Shown here piece by piece: positions 7,989 through 15,342 of a stretch of 39,793 bases of DNA. Position 1 is the first letter of the stretch. The number at the start of each line of letters is the position of its first letter. This DNA comes from Agrobacterium pusense (GTDB lineage Bacteria > Pseudomonadota > Alphaproteobacteria > Rhizobiales > Rhizobiaceae). The notes beneath the pieces were generated by a model. The model was not told where the DNA came from, did no database searches, and saw only the letters and a list, made by a program, of their open reading frames with translations. The position numbers and the translations under genes are program-made. The stretch lies in contig NZ_FNBB01000019.1 in assembly GCF_900102105.1 (NCBI RefSeq), positions 1-39,793 on the forward strand. Reading direction: 5' to 3'.

Positions 7989-8047
7989 GCAAACGGCGTT
8001 TCACGAAGTAACGGGGGGACGAAGTCCCGAATGTGAACGCCGTTTGC
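7989..8047. other. long nested hairpin downstream of the integrase
   Basis: GCAAACGGCGTTTCAC (7989-8004) pairs with GTGAACGCCGTTTGC (8033-8047) with a single bulged base. The loop contains a second perfect hairpin GGGAC-GAA-GTCCC (8016-8028). It stands in the 198-base space between the convergent integrase and 103-aa gene. It has no T tract, so it is not a classical terminator. It could be a rho-independent-like barrier, a recombination accessory site or a structured RNA. Confidence 0.5.
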
Positions 8048-8087
8048 AGAATGTCGGTGATCAGGCAGAGCAGATGGCCAGAAATCG

Positions 8088-8399
8088 TCAGCCCCGCAGG
8101 TGAGGCTTACTTCGAAAGGGCCGGTCGTCGCGGGCGTAGCGATCGACGAGATCATCAAAGACCTCGTCGGCTGCCCGCTCGTCAAAGCCCTGGTCAACGA
8201 GAACCCCGACAACGGCGTCGCTCAGCTCCTCTATCCAGTCCTGTCGTCCCTGGTCGAGATAGCTGCTGATCGTCCAGAACAGCATCGCTCGCGCGACGTC
8301 GTCGCGATCCGGGCGCCGCTCGGCCCGATGCCGGTCCCGCAGTCGCTGCTGCCGTTCCCGCTGCTTGGCGTTCCGCTCCTCCTGAGTCTGTCGTGCCAT
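8088..8399 (-). CDS. hypothetical protein, 103 aa, highly charged
   Basis: A small hydrophilic protein with a basic, coiled-coil-like N-terminus (EERNAKQRERQQRLRDRHRAE) followed by a helical, acidic C-terminal half (DAVVGVLVDQGFDERAADEVFDDLVDRY). The start is supported by a strong purine-rich site (AAGGGGGGAG) just before ATG. It is convergent with the integrase and separated from the upstream peptidase gene by nearly 500 bases. I do not recognise a family. Confidence 0.6.
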   Translation of the reverse strand: MARQTQEERNAKQRERQQRLRDRHRAERRPDRDDVARAMLFWTISSYLDQGRQDWIEELSDAVVGVLVDQGFDERAADEVFDDLVDRYARDDRPFRSKPHLRG

Positions 8400-8492
8400 A
8401 TCTCCCCCCTTGTTGTTATCGATGGCACTATAATGGTCAGGGGACCGGCGGCATGGCGCAAGGCGTTTGTCGCCGAAACGGAATCATTGTGT

Positions 8493-8551
8493 TTTGAATC
8501 GGAATTTTCGAGTTTAGAATCGAATGAGCGCAATTTGTTTCGAGTTGCGGG
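8493..8551. repeat. dispersed 59-bp imperfect repeat, copy 1
   Basis: Starts TTTGAATCG and ends with AGCGCAATTTGTTTC then GTTGCGGG. Copy 2 at 8728-8786 has identical length and the same conserved ends, with the 15 bases after TTTGAATCG diverged. A partial related motif (GAATCGGATTTTTCGAACTC) lies between them near 8649. The spacing (235 bases) and only two copies rule out a CRISPR array. Confidence 0.6.
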
Positions 8552-8727
8552 CACGTTGAATGCCATTGTCGGCAACCAACTGCTCACCAGGCCGGGCAGT
8601 CTGACGATGGCGCTGGTCACTGCTGCACCGTTCGGCGTGATTGCCTGAATCGGATTTTTCGAACTCCGAATCGGTCGCCCGGAGATTGGAAACAAAAGTC
8701 TCGGGAAAAGAATCGTTTGCCTACAGC

Positions 8728-8786
8728 TTTGAATCGCTGCTCGGTACTTCTGAATCCAATCAGCGCAATTTGTTTCAGGTTGCGGG
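8728..8786. repeat. dispersed 59-bp imperfect repeat, copy 2
   Basis: Second copy of the element at 8493-8551. The 3' half, AGCGCAATTTGTTTC plus GTTGCGGG, is almost unchanged, while the middle differs. The shared motif may be a protein-binding or rhizobial intergenic repeat; its function is unknown. Confidence 0.6.
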
Positions 8787-8891
8787 TAAGGGGAAGCAAA
8801 TCGAGTCGATGTGCCGACAACTTGATGCCGAGGATAACGACCTTCGACCGGTCCGTCACCATGCTTGGCACGGCGGCAGATCGTGGAGCTG

Positions 8892-9707
8892 CTACGCCGA
8901 GGCGTTGAGGATGGTACCGACTGCCTCGCCATCGAGCGCCTGGGCGTCGAAGAGCGCGCGCACCAGCCGGTCGAAGGGCTGCCGGTTCTCGATGATGACC
9001 TCCGTCGCCCGTGCATGCGCGAACTCGAGCCGCCGATGCACCCGCTCTGCCAGATCGGCGTCGCGGCTGAGGATCGCGGTCGGATCCTTGTGTCCGAGGT
9101 AGAGCAGCGGATGACGGCCACCGAAGCCGAGTGCCTGTTCCATATCCAGCGCGACGCGAGTTGCGCGCGCCAGGTCGCTCTCTTCGGCGCCGCCGGAGCC
9201 TGCCGATACGGTCTTGAGCACAATCAGCTCGGCGGCGCGGCCTGCCATCAGCATTGCAAGCAGCCGCCCGTACCAATCTTCGGTATCTGGCGTACTGGTC
9301 GCAAAGGTTACCATGTTGTGGCCGCCGTCCTTGGCGTCGATCGTCAGCCCCTTGATCGACCCGAGACGCAGAGCGTGATGCACCACCGCATGGCCGGACT
9401 CGTGGATCGCGAAACGCCAGCGGACGTCATACTGGACCGGCGGCCGGTGACCGCGGATGCCGGCCTCGACATCGGCATAAGTAACGCGACGCTTTTCGCG
9501 GCGAGCTTTCAATCGCGCTTCGCGGACGATCCGTTCGATGTCGGCGCCAGTCAGGCCCATTGCTCGTGTTGCCAGACGTCGAAACGCCTGAAGCACTGGG
9601 TTATCATGCTCGGCCGTCTCTGGCGTGTCGATGCCGCGCTCTCCGTCATCCTCAAGGATGACCTCGATCTCGTCCATCGAGCCGCCAATTTTGGTGTTTC
9701 CCGTCAT
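8892..9707 (-). CDS. M41-family zinc metallopeptidase (FtsH C-terminal half), 271 aa
   Basis: A peptidase of the FtsH type without its own ATPase module. Residues about 37-86 (LQAFRRLATRAMGLTGADIERIV..) match the end of the FtsH AAA lid, so this chain supplies part of the ATPase fold. The zinc site HESGH is at 102-106, AGRAAE at 155-160, and Asp178 in GGAEESDLARAT is the expected third ligand, so the protease should be active. There is no transmembrane segment, unlike true FtsH. GGAGG lies six bases before the ATG, which overlaps the stop of the upstream AAA gene (ATGA). The two products probably form one complex, a two-chain FtsH-like degrader, likely cytoplasmic; the substrate is unknown. 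Confidence 0.8.
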   Translation of the reverse strand: MTGNTKIGGSMDEIEVILEDDGERGIDTPETAEHDNPVLQAFRRLATRAMGLTGADIERIVREARLKARREKRRVTYADVEAGIRGHRPPVQYDVRWRFAIHESGHAVVHHALRLGSIKGLTIDAKDGGHNMVTFATSTPDTEDWYGRLLAMLMAGRAAELIVLKTVSAGSGGAEESDLARATRVALDMEQALGFGGRHPLLYLGHKDPTAILSRDADLAERVHRRLEFAHARATEVIIENRQPFDRLVRALFDAQALDGEAVGTILNASA

Positions 9708-11569
9708 GGCTGACCTCCGATCTGGGTGTCCGACATGGCGACGGCATCGAGGTCGCTGCCCAAATGATGGGCGAGAATGCCGACGAGGGTCGGAATATCG
9801 GGGCGCGGGATCTCGATTTGCGTTTCCAGCCGCCCCGAGCGGCGGATCGCCTCATCGATTTCGTCCGGCCGATTGGTAGCGCCGACGACGATGACGCCGT
9901 CGGTTTTCAGCGCGCCGTCGAGAAGCTCCAACAGCTTGTTGACGCAGGCGTTCCAGTAGTCGGCGTAGGGTCGCGACGCCGAGGCACGCTGACCGATGCC
10001 GTCGATCTCATCGATGAACAGGATGGACGGCGCCTGACGTCGGGCTTCCGCGAACGTGTTTGCCATGCGGTCCAGCACATCATGCAGATACTCGCCTTGC
10101 AGCCAGGTCGAGACGGACGTCACGACCAGCGGCACCTGCAGCGTGTTGCACAAGGCGCGTGCGAAGGTGGTCTTGCCAGTCCCTGGGGCTCCCGAGAGAA
10201 GCAGCTTCGTGCTCATCTGCGACCAGGCGAGTTCACCCGACAGATAGTCTGTGAGATCGACTTTCAGGCCGAGCGCCCAATCTTTTGCAGCGCCATAGCC
10301 GGTCAGCGTCTCGACACGCAGGACAGGCGGTGCGATCGGCAAAAATGCATCCTCGACGGCCTCCGGCTGGATCACCTCGGCGCCCGTGGGCTTGCTTTTC
10401 GATTTCGCCTTGCCCTTGGACGAGGCGGTCGACGTCGACGCCGCGCGATCGCCGCTATTGCCGCCATCCCGCGACGTCTGCTCTCTTCGCTCGCTAGGGC
10501 TCTGTGTGATCAGCCGCCGCGAGGCATCAGCCTTGTCTCCGTTCTTGTCATCTTCCCTGTCCTCGCGATTGAGCGCCGCGAGCCCTGAGAGCGCATCGAG
10601 GCTAGAGAGGATCGGGCGTCCTGGCCGAATGGCGATAGCCAGATCGTCGAGCGTTAGCGCACCGGCATCGAGTTTCGCGATGCTGCTGTCAAAACGCATG
10701 ACCACCTCGCTGCCATAGATGGCTTCCAGCAGATCGGCGATCAGCAGGCGATCGATCCCGGCGCCCGTCAGTCTGATATCGCATGTCAGATCGACCTGGT
10801 CAGGCACGCCATTATGTGTCTCCGACACGGCAAGTACCGGCGTGCCATCCGCAAGCGCCCGCAGCAATTGCCCGCGCAGGGCCGCCCGGCTCGGACGATT
10901 GGTCTCGCCAGCGGGGACCTGTAGGAAGATACGCCGGGTCTCGCTGTCTACCCACCTCCAGAGATCGTCGGTGAAAGCAAAATCCGCCGCCACGCCGTTG
11001 TAAGGTCCATAGGGTACGACACCGGTCTCTTCGATGAGCTGCGCCAAGGCCCGCTCAAAGCCGTCGGCGAGGACCGCCACGGAGAAGACGGGTGCCGGCT
11101 GGCGCAGTACCGCGCCCAGATCGCGCAGCGAGACGCCTGACTGTTCCATGGCCGCGGCAAGCAACAACAGAGTAGCCATTTGCTTGACGCTGGGCTTGTA
11201 ACCGGCCTCGGCAACGACACGGACCGTGTAGGCATGTGCAGTGGTGTCAGTAGCGTCAGAGTTTGTCGGATGCCGTCTGAGGTGGCCCAGCCAAACCGGT
11301 ACGGGCGGAGCAAGAATAGGTCGGCCATGACCGTCTTGCGGCGCCGCGATCAGAAAGCCTGCAAGATGATCTCGCACCCACTGAAGGTCCCGCTGGACAT
11401 CGCCGCTGAGATGGGATTGATCGAAGACGGGACTGAAGCGGCCGATGACATGACCGTCGACAATAGCGGTCGTCATCGTCAGAAGACCGTTGCGGACCGC
11501 GAGACGGCGGACGGCCCGGCGCTCGACATGATGCAGTCGGCGGACCAGGAAGGAGGACAGACGATCCAT
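9704..11569 (-). CDS. AAA+ ATPase, FtsH/CDC48-like large subdomain with novel N-terminus, 621 aa
   Basis: The C-terminal third is an AAA+ module: Walker A GAPGTGKT at 460-467, Walker B ILFIDEID with Asp520/Glu521, sensor GATNRPDEID and arginine fingers RRSGRLE. It stops soon after that motif, where the small lid subdomain would begin; the rest of the lid is in the next gene. Residues 1-350 form an unrecognised helical region without the two N-terminal membrane helices of FtsH. A Lys/Ser/Glu-rich low-complexity linker (about 350-410) joins the parts. AAGGAGG lies seven bases before the ATG. The gene overlaps the 119-aa gene upstream (TGATG) and the M41 gene downstream (ATGA), so the three are translationally coupled. 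The N-terminal region is the likely substrate or partner sensor. Confidence 0.8.
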   Translation of the reverse strand: MDRLSSFLVRRLHHVERRAVRRLAVRNGLLTMTTAIVDGHVIGRFSPVFDQSHLSGDVQRDLQWVRDHLAGFLIAAPQDGHGRPILAPPVPVWLGHLRRHPTNSDATDTTAHAYTVRVVAEAGYKPSVKQMATLLLLAAAMEQSGVSLRDLGAVLRQPAPVFSVAVLADGFERALAQLIEETGVVPYGPYNGVAADFAFTDDLWRWVDSETRRIFLQVPAGETNRPSRAALRGQLLRALADGTPVLAVSETHNGVPDQVDLTCDIRLTGAGIDRLLIADLLEAIYGSEVVMRFDSSIAKLDAGALTLDDLAIAIRPGRPILSSLDALSGLAALNREDREDDKNGDKADASRRLITQSPSERREQTSRDGGNSGDRAASTSTASSKGKAKSKSKPTGAEVIQPEAVEDAFLPIAPPVLRVETLTGYGAAKDWALGLKVDLTDYLSGELAWSQMSTKLLLSGAPGTGKTTFARALCNTLQVPLVVTSVSTWLQGEYLHDVLDRMANTFAEARRQAPSILFIDEIDGIGQRASASRPYADYWNACVNKLLELLDGALKTDGVIVVGATNRPDEIDEAIRRSGRLETQIEIPRPDIPTLVGILAHHLGSDLDAVAMSDTQIGGQP

Positions 11570-11928
11570 CAGCGATCCTCCTTCATTGCTGGGTGAACGG
11601 AAACAATTTCCGGCAGCACGCCCTGACGCGCGAACGTCCGATGATTGGCGCCTGCCCTCCTGTTGAGGCAGTCGAGAACCAGCCGGCAGGCGGGATCACC
11701 GGATTCTGCCAGGCGGCGGAGTGGTTCCAGCACCACGGAGGGAATCTCGCGCATGTTCGATGACCCCTGCCGGGCAACCGCAAGAGCGAGGCCGATGATC
11801 AGAGCTGGGTCGTCCTGCGGACCCGGAGCCACAAGAGGTTGATTGGGTTTGGAAGCTCTCGCGCTGTTCCGCTTCAGGCGGCGTGACGTCGATGATAATG
11901 GGTGGGTGGACGTGATGTCTGCGGACAT
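11569..11928 (-). CDS. hypothetical protein, 119 aa, first gene of the AAA/M41 operon
   Basis: A small basic protein with a disordered N-terminus (many Ser/Arg/Pro in residues 1-35) and a helical core about 40-95 (DDPALIIGLALAVARQG, EPLRRLAESGDPACRLVLDCLN). GGAG lies seven bases before the ATG. The stop overlaps the AAA start, which argues for coupled expression and perhaps a complex with the ATPase, for instance as an adaptor. I do not recognise the family. A CGGAAACAATTTCCG palindrome sits inside its 3' end (11598-11612). Confidence 0.6.
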   Translation of the reverse strand: MSADITSTHPLSSTSRRLKRNSARASKPNQPLVAPGPQDDPALIIGLALAVARQGSSNMREIPSVVLEPLRRLAESGDPACRLVLDCLNRRAGANHRTFARQGVLPEIVSVHPAMKEDR

Positions 11929-12052
11929 GCAGGGTCTCCTGGCCGGTCCGGGTTCAGCGGACGGCGTTTCAGAGGATGATGGAAACGGGAAGAGGCTGCC
12001 GCGGCGCCACGCGCCGCAGCCAAAGCCTCATTCGAGCGAACGCTCCGTAGTG

Positions 12053-13213
12053 TCAGGCGTCGAGCAGGCGCCGCGCAAAGCCAATGCGGATATGCTCAGG
12101 CGGCCAGGACACTGGGTCATCTGCCAGTGCCTCCGGATCCTCACGGCCATCGTCGTCATCATCGAAGCTCGCATCTTCGCAGTCGCCGCAACGGCATCCG
12201 GGTCCGTGATCCTCGGTGTCGCCGGTAACACCCTCGCAGACCATGACGCGCGGAATTGCCCGCAGCACACCGAACCTACGCACCGGGAGCGCCCCCGTGG
12301 AGGCAGCAGCGGCGAGCACCGGGGCCGATGTCACCGCAGGCGTCTCGGGAAGACCAAGCGCTCGACGCGCCTCGACCTCAAGAAGCTGTTGCACGCGGTG
12401 TCCGAAGCGCAGGCGCAGTTCCGCCATGCAGGCGGCAGCCCCATCGATCTCGAGAAGGTCGTCGATTTCCGACAGAGCCCAGACGCCCGCCGCATGATCG
12501 CTTGGACGACTGGCGCCATCAACGATCGCGACGCCCACCGTCTCGACCATCATCCGCTTCTGGGTTTTGTAGAGCCAGTCCGGCAGCACCATCGCCGACG
12601 CCAGCATCTTCAACTTCAATTCCTCGAGCCGGCTGGTGTCACCCTAGGACGCAAGCGACCGCTTGAGGTCGAGGACGAAAGCCGCCCGCTTGGCGCGGTT
12701 CACGATGATCAGGTCAGGCGTGTAGCTGCCCTTCGCCGGTGCCTCGCAGTCAAGCCGTACGCCCTCGAGCTGGCGCCAGTCGTTGCCGGCAACCGCTTCG
12801 ATCGCAGCCTTCACCAACGGCAATTTGATCGACTGCATCAACACGACCAAATCGGGATTGACCTTCGCCAGCCGCTCGACGGCCTGCTCCAGGAGCTTGC
12901 CTTCCCGGAATGACACCGCCCGTACAAGAGAGGCGACATTGACATAGTGACCGAGGATCTCGTCCTCGACCGGCTCACCGTCGGCAATCGCGGCAATCGC
13001 CTTGTCGATCAGCAGACCAAAATCAGCTTCGACGTCCGGGTAACGCACCAGATGCGGGTGGCGACGCATCACTGGCGGTTCAGCCTGAACAGCGAAGCGC
13101 TCACCGAACTGGCGGTGCGACGTCGAGCCGGCGAGTGAAGAGACGGTGGAGGATGCCGTTGATGCGGCGTGCAGAACTTCCCCGGACAGGGTTGAAGTGT
13201 GTAGATTGGTCAA
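12053..13213 (-). pseudogene. possible PD-(D/E)XK-type protein interrupted by an in-frame TAG
   Basis: Two minus-strand frames, 12644-13213 and 12053-12619, are in the same frame and are separated only by TAG at 12644-12646; reading through gives one protein of 386 residues. The join reads naturally: VLDLKRSLAS-stop-GDTSRLEELKLK. A Tyr codon TAC would differ by one base. Just before the stop, YTPDLIIVNRAKRAAFVLDLKRS resembles a PD-(D/E)XK nuclease core (PD, then DLK), which is an inference from the motif alone. The start is a TTG at 13213 with AGGAAAGGA upstream. Whether the gene is dead, read through, or makes a 189-aa N-terminal protein is unknown. The C-terminal part contains CRCGDC, perhaps a metal-binding turn, and an acidic run. 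Confidence 0.65.
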
Positions 13214-13482
13214 AGCCCGATTCCTTTCCTAAGAAGGCTTGAGGGTCAGGCCCTTGGTAGCGTTGGCGCGCTGCCTTGGGCCGCTTAGCTTCATCAGTGA
13301 AGCCCTTCTTATGTCGCAGGACCGCAACCGGATCTCAAGGACCCTATCGGCGAAAAGAGAACAGATCCAGAACACGATTAACGGCGGACTCACATCCGAA
13401 TTCGAATCCCAAACGATGGTAAACTAGCAATAAATCGCGGTGAGTTTGCCATGAGCACATCCCCAGGCGAATAGCCGGAATC

Positions 13483-13510
13483 AAGAAAGGGGCCCGAAGA
13501 CCCCTTTCTT
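13483..13510 (-). terminator. terminator of the DUF3102-like gene
   Basis: AAGAAAGGGG (13483-13492) and CCCCTTTCTT (13501-13510) form a perfect 10-bp stem with an 8-base loop, four bases after the stop codon of the minus-strand gene. The descending arm ends in CTTTCTTGATT, a modest T-rich tail. It separates that gene from the interrupted gene and the AAA operon. Confidence 0.75.
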
Positions 13511-13514
13511 ATGT

Positions 13515-14693
13515 TCAGTCCGCCGACGCCTCGGCGGGTTTGCGCGAGAGCGCCCTCGGCTTCCTTACTCCAGACATCCCTTCGGTCGAACCGAAAGAAA
13601 GGACGTTGGAACCGACGGTCTCAGATGTTCCACCGCTCCGGGTGAACATCGCCGGCGGTACGTAGTCCTCGAGCGCTTCATCATCGTCCTCGGACGGGTC
13701 GAGGCTTGGGGCGTCAACCCGCTCGACGCCACCCAGCGCCTCCAACCCACTATGCATCACCTTGTCGGGCGAGTTCGAGGCAACGGCGGCCTGGAGCGGC
13801 CATTCAGGCTGCTTCGTTCGAGAGGTTGCCCACTCGAGGAGGGGCAGCAGCTCCTGGCTCAGCCACAGTTCGAGCTCCTTCGCCTCAGGCCATGCCTCTC
13901 GATCACCCACATCGTCGAGCGTCTCGAAGACTCTGTGCCAGCAGCTTCCGGGAGCGAGCTCGGTCGCGGAGAGCTTGCGGACGTCGATGTCGCCTGGCGC
14001 ATCGAGAAGTAGGATGTTGCCCAGGCTGCGCTTGGCAAGTCGGCCCAACGGCTCAAGCACCGGTACGAGTGCTTTCTTCTGAAGACGCTTGCCCCGAGGT
14101 TTGCTTTGGAGAATGTCCTCGACAGTCTTGGCAAGCATTGCCGCATTTTCAACGAAAGCGGCAACACCGCTCTTCGTCTTCATGTCGATCAGCGCCCTCA
14201 GTCCGGAAAGACCGCCGACGTCGGGAAGCTCCGTTGCGGTGACCTCTTCGGAGGCTGCTTCGGAACCGTCCGCCAGCAGGGCTTTCACCTCACTGACGCG
14301 AATGCCGTCGTTCTCCTCCGCAAAAGCCAGGGCAGTCTCAACCTTTTCGTCCGGCGCGGACGCCAGATGAAAAAGAACCGTGGGGCTGACGGCCAGCTCG
14401 ACCGCACGTGTGCGGTACGGGGCGAGATTGCGAGCAACAGACCGGTAGTTGCGCGCGGTCTTCGAGGAGATGTCGCATCGCTGCGATACCCATTTCTCGA
14501 AAGTGCCGGGCTCAACGAGCTCGGACGCCTGCTCCAGCAGGTCACCCAGTTCGAATGCCTGCTCCGTGGAGCGGCGCCCCAAAGCCTGGATGTTGGAGGC
14601 TGTGGCTTCCAACGCCTTCATGCTCTGCGCGTCGATGGCGGCCGCGCCGTAGTCAAAACGGCCGGATGCCGCTTTAGTCGTTTTCTTCGTCAT
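13515..14693 (-). CDS. DUF3102-like protein with helix-turn-helix-type N-terminal domain, 392 aa
   Basis: The start at 14693 (MTKKTTKAASGRFDYG) has AAGGA about eight bases upstream; a longer frame has no such support. Residues about 20-100 match the DUF3102 pattern: a long helix with FELGDLLEQASELVEPGTFEKWVSQ, then the segment CDISSKTARNYRSVARNL, which looks like a DNA-binding helix pair as in ParB-like or plasmid-replication regulators. The remaining 270 residues are helical and acidic, ending in a disordered tail (SEDDDEALEDY). It is a plausible DNA-binding organiser of this module. It is the only gene here with a clear promoter and terminator of its own. Confidence 0.65.
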   Translation of the reverse strand: MTKKTTKAASGRFDYGAAAIDAQSMKALEATASNIQALGRRSTEQAFELGDLLEQASELVEPGTFEKWVSQRCDISSKTARNYRSVARNLAPYRTRAVELAVSPTVLFHLASAPDEKVETALAFAEENDGIRVSEVKALLADGSEAASEEVTATELPDVGGLSGLRALIDMKTKSGVAAFVENAAMLAKTVEDILQSKPRGKRLQKKALVPVLEPLGRLAKRSLGNILLLDAPGDIDVRKLSATELAPGSCWHRVFETLDDVGDREAWPEAKELELWLSQELLPLLEWATSRTKQPEWPLQAAVASNSPDKVMHSGLEALGGVERVDAPSLDPSEDDDEALEDYVPPAMFTRSGGTSETVGSNVLSFGSTEGMSGVRKPRALSRKPAEASAD

Positions 14694-14751
14694 GTCAAAG
14701 ATCCTTGCGTGTTGCAAAAGCATCAACTGCAGGTGCGCAATTGATATGTAA

Positions 14752-14780
14752 ATTATCCCTTGATGTTGAAGGTAACTCAA
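14752..14780 (-). promoter_or_regulatory. sigma-70-type promoter of the DUF3102-like gene
   Basis: On the minus strand TTGAGT (14780-14775) and GATAAT (14757-14752) are 17 bases apart. This predicts a start of transcription near 14745 and a leader of about 50 bases. A strongly AT-rich block (about 14797-14885) lies directly upstream. Confidence 0.6.
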
Positions 14781-14796
14781 GACGTATCAAAAGTTG

Positions 14797-14885
14797 TTCA
14801 TTCGAGTTTTACTTAGGAATTTGGCGGTATCGCATAAATTAATACTTAAATTAATTCATTTTTAGCGCATTAAAATTTTTCTTAC
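14797..14885. promoter_or_regulatory. AT-rich block upstream of the DUF3102-like gene
   Basis: About 90 bases strikingly poor in G and C for this window, with runs such as TTAATACTTAAATTAATT. It may serve as an upstream promoter element or a target for a xenogeneic silencer of the MucR/Ros type; both are inferences. No gene is seen in it. Confidence 0.35.
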
Positions 14886-15002
14886 TTCGGCTTGACCAAA
14901 GTAATAAAACACAACCTTAGGGCGCACGACTTTGCGCGCCCATGCATGTTTTCGAAGACATGTCGACCTGCTAACACCGGAACAGTTCATAGAGGTGCCG
15001 CG

Positions 15003-15237
15003 ACGTCAAAAGCTGTCCTGACGACAAAAGTCGATCCGACCTACGACGACCTTCCGGAGCAGCGCTACCATTCCGCTAACCTATATGCGTCAGATCGAGG
15101 CTGCGCGGGGAGATCGGGTCGTCTACTATAAGCCAAGACGGCCGAGCGGAGATCTGATGAAAACGGGTGGCAAGCAGGCTTACGTCGCAACAGCCACAGT
15201 CCCCGACATCGTCGAGGATCGGTCAAAGCGGAAATAA
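15003..15237 (+). pseudogene. decayed N-terminal fragment of an HNH-type endonuclease
   Basis: From 15006 the translation SKAVLTTKVDPTYDDLPEQRYH resembles the start of a rhizobial HNH-endonuclease family; the expected start codon is ACG instead of ATG. After about 15070 the homology moves to another frame, beginning MRQIEAARGDRVVYYKPRR at 15085 and ending VEDRSKRK with TAA at 15237. Start-codon loss, a net frameshift and 3' truncation make it a pseudogene; the HNH catalytic part is absent. The fragment ends inside the 18-bp repeat that bounds the defence cassette, suggesting that the cassette inserted here or deleted the rest. The family call is from memory of the N-terminal pattern. Confidence 0.5.
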
Positions 15238-15243
15238 TTTCCG
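15226..15243. repeat. 18-bp direct repeat, left copy, bounding the defence cassette
   Basis: AAGCGGAAATAATTTCCG occurs here and again exactly at 36063-36080, in the same orientation. The core GGAAATAATTTCC is a palindrome. The 20.8 kb between the copies hold the Mrr gene, BREX, the OLD/helicase pair and the 563-aa gene, with no leftover part of another gene. Confidence 0.7.
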
Positions 15244-15342
15244 GGCCGGTGGATCAGAGACTACAGCTATAGCGTAGAGGCTTGATCAATCTTGCAATTT
15301 TGCGACGAGTGATGAATGTATCCCTGCGACAGGGGGATGCAT

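Larger units (their letters stand above)
8400..8891. other. about 490-base gap with no convincing gene
   Basis: This space separates the M41 peptidase gene from the 103-aa gene. Frames crossing it are shadows with unnatural composition. It contains a pair of 59-bp imperfect repeats (8493-8551 and 8728-8786) and otherwise nothing that I can name. Confidence 0.5.

Noticed and set aside
8493..8786. Possible CRISPR array
   Set aside because: Only two imperfect copies, 59 bp long and 235 bases apart, no spacers and no cas genes in the window.
8231..9223. A 330-codon minus-strand frame
   Set aside because: It overlaps the M41 gene in another frame and crosses the gene-free gap; the M41 frame has a full HESGH peptidase, so this one is a shadow.
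11843..12913. A 356-codon plus-strand frame
   Set aside because: It lies opposite the 119-aa gene and the interrupted nuclease-like gene, crosses their boundary, and its translation shows no domain and a shadow-like Arg/His/Pro composition.
15281..15320. A promoter before the Mrr gene (TTGATC or TTGCAA with AATGTA)
   Set aside because: The -10 candidates are poor and the spacing ambiguous, so I do not list it as a feature.
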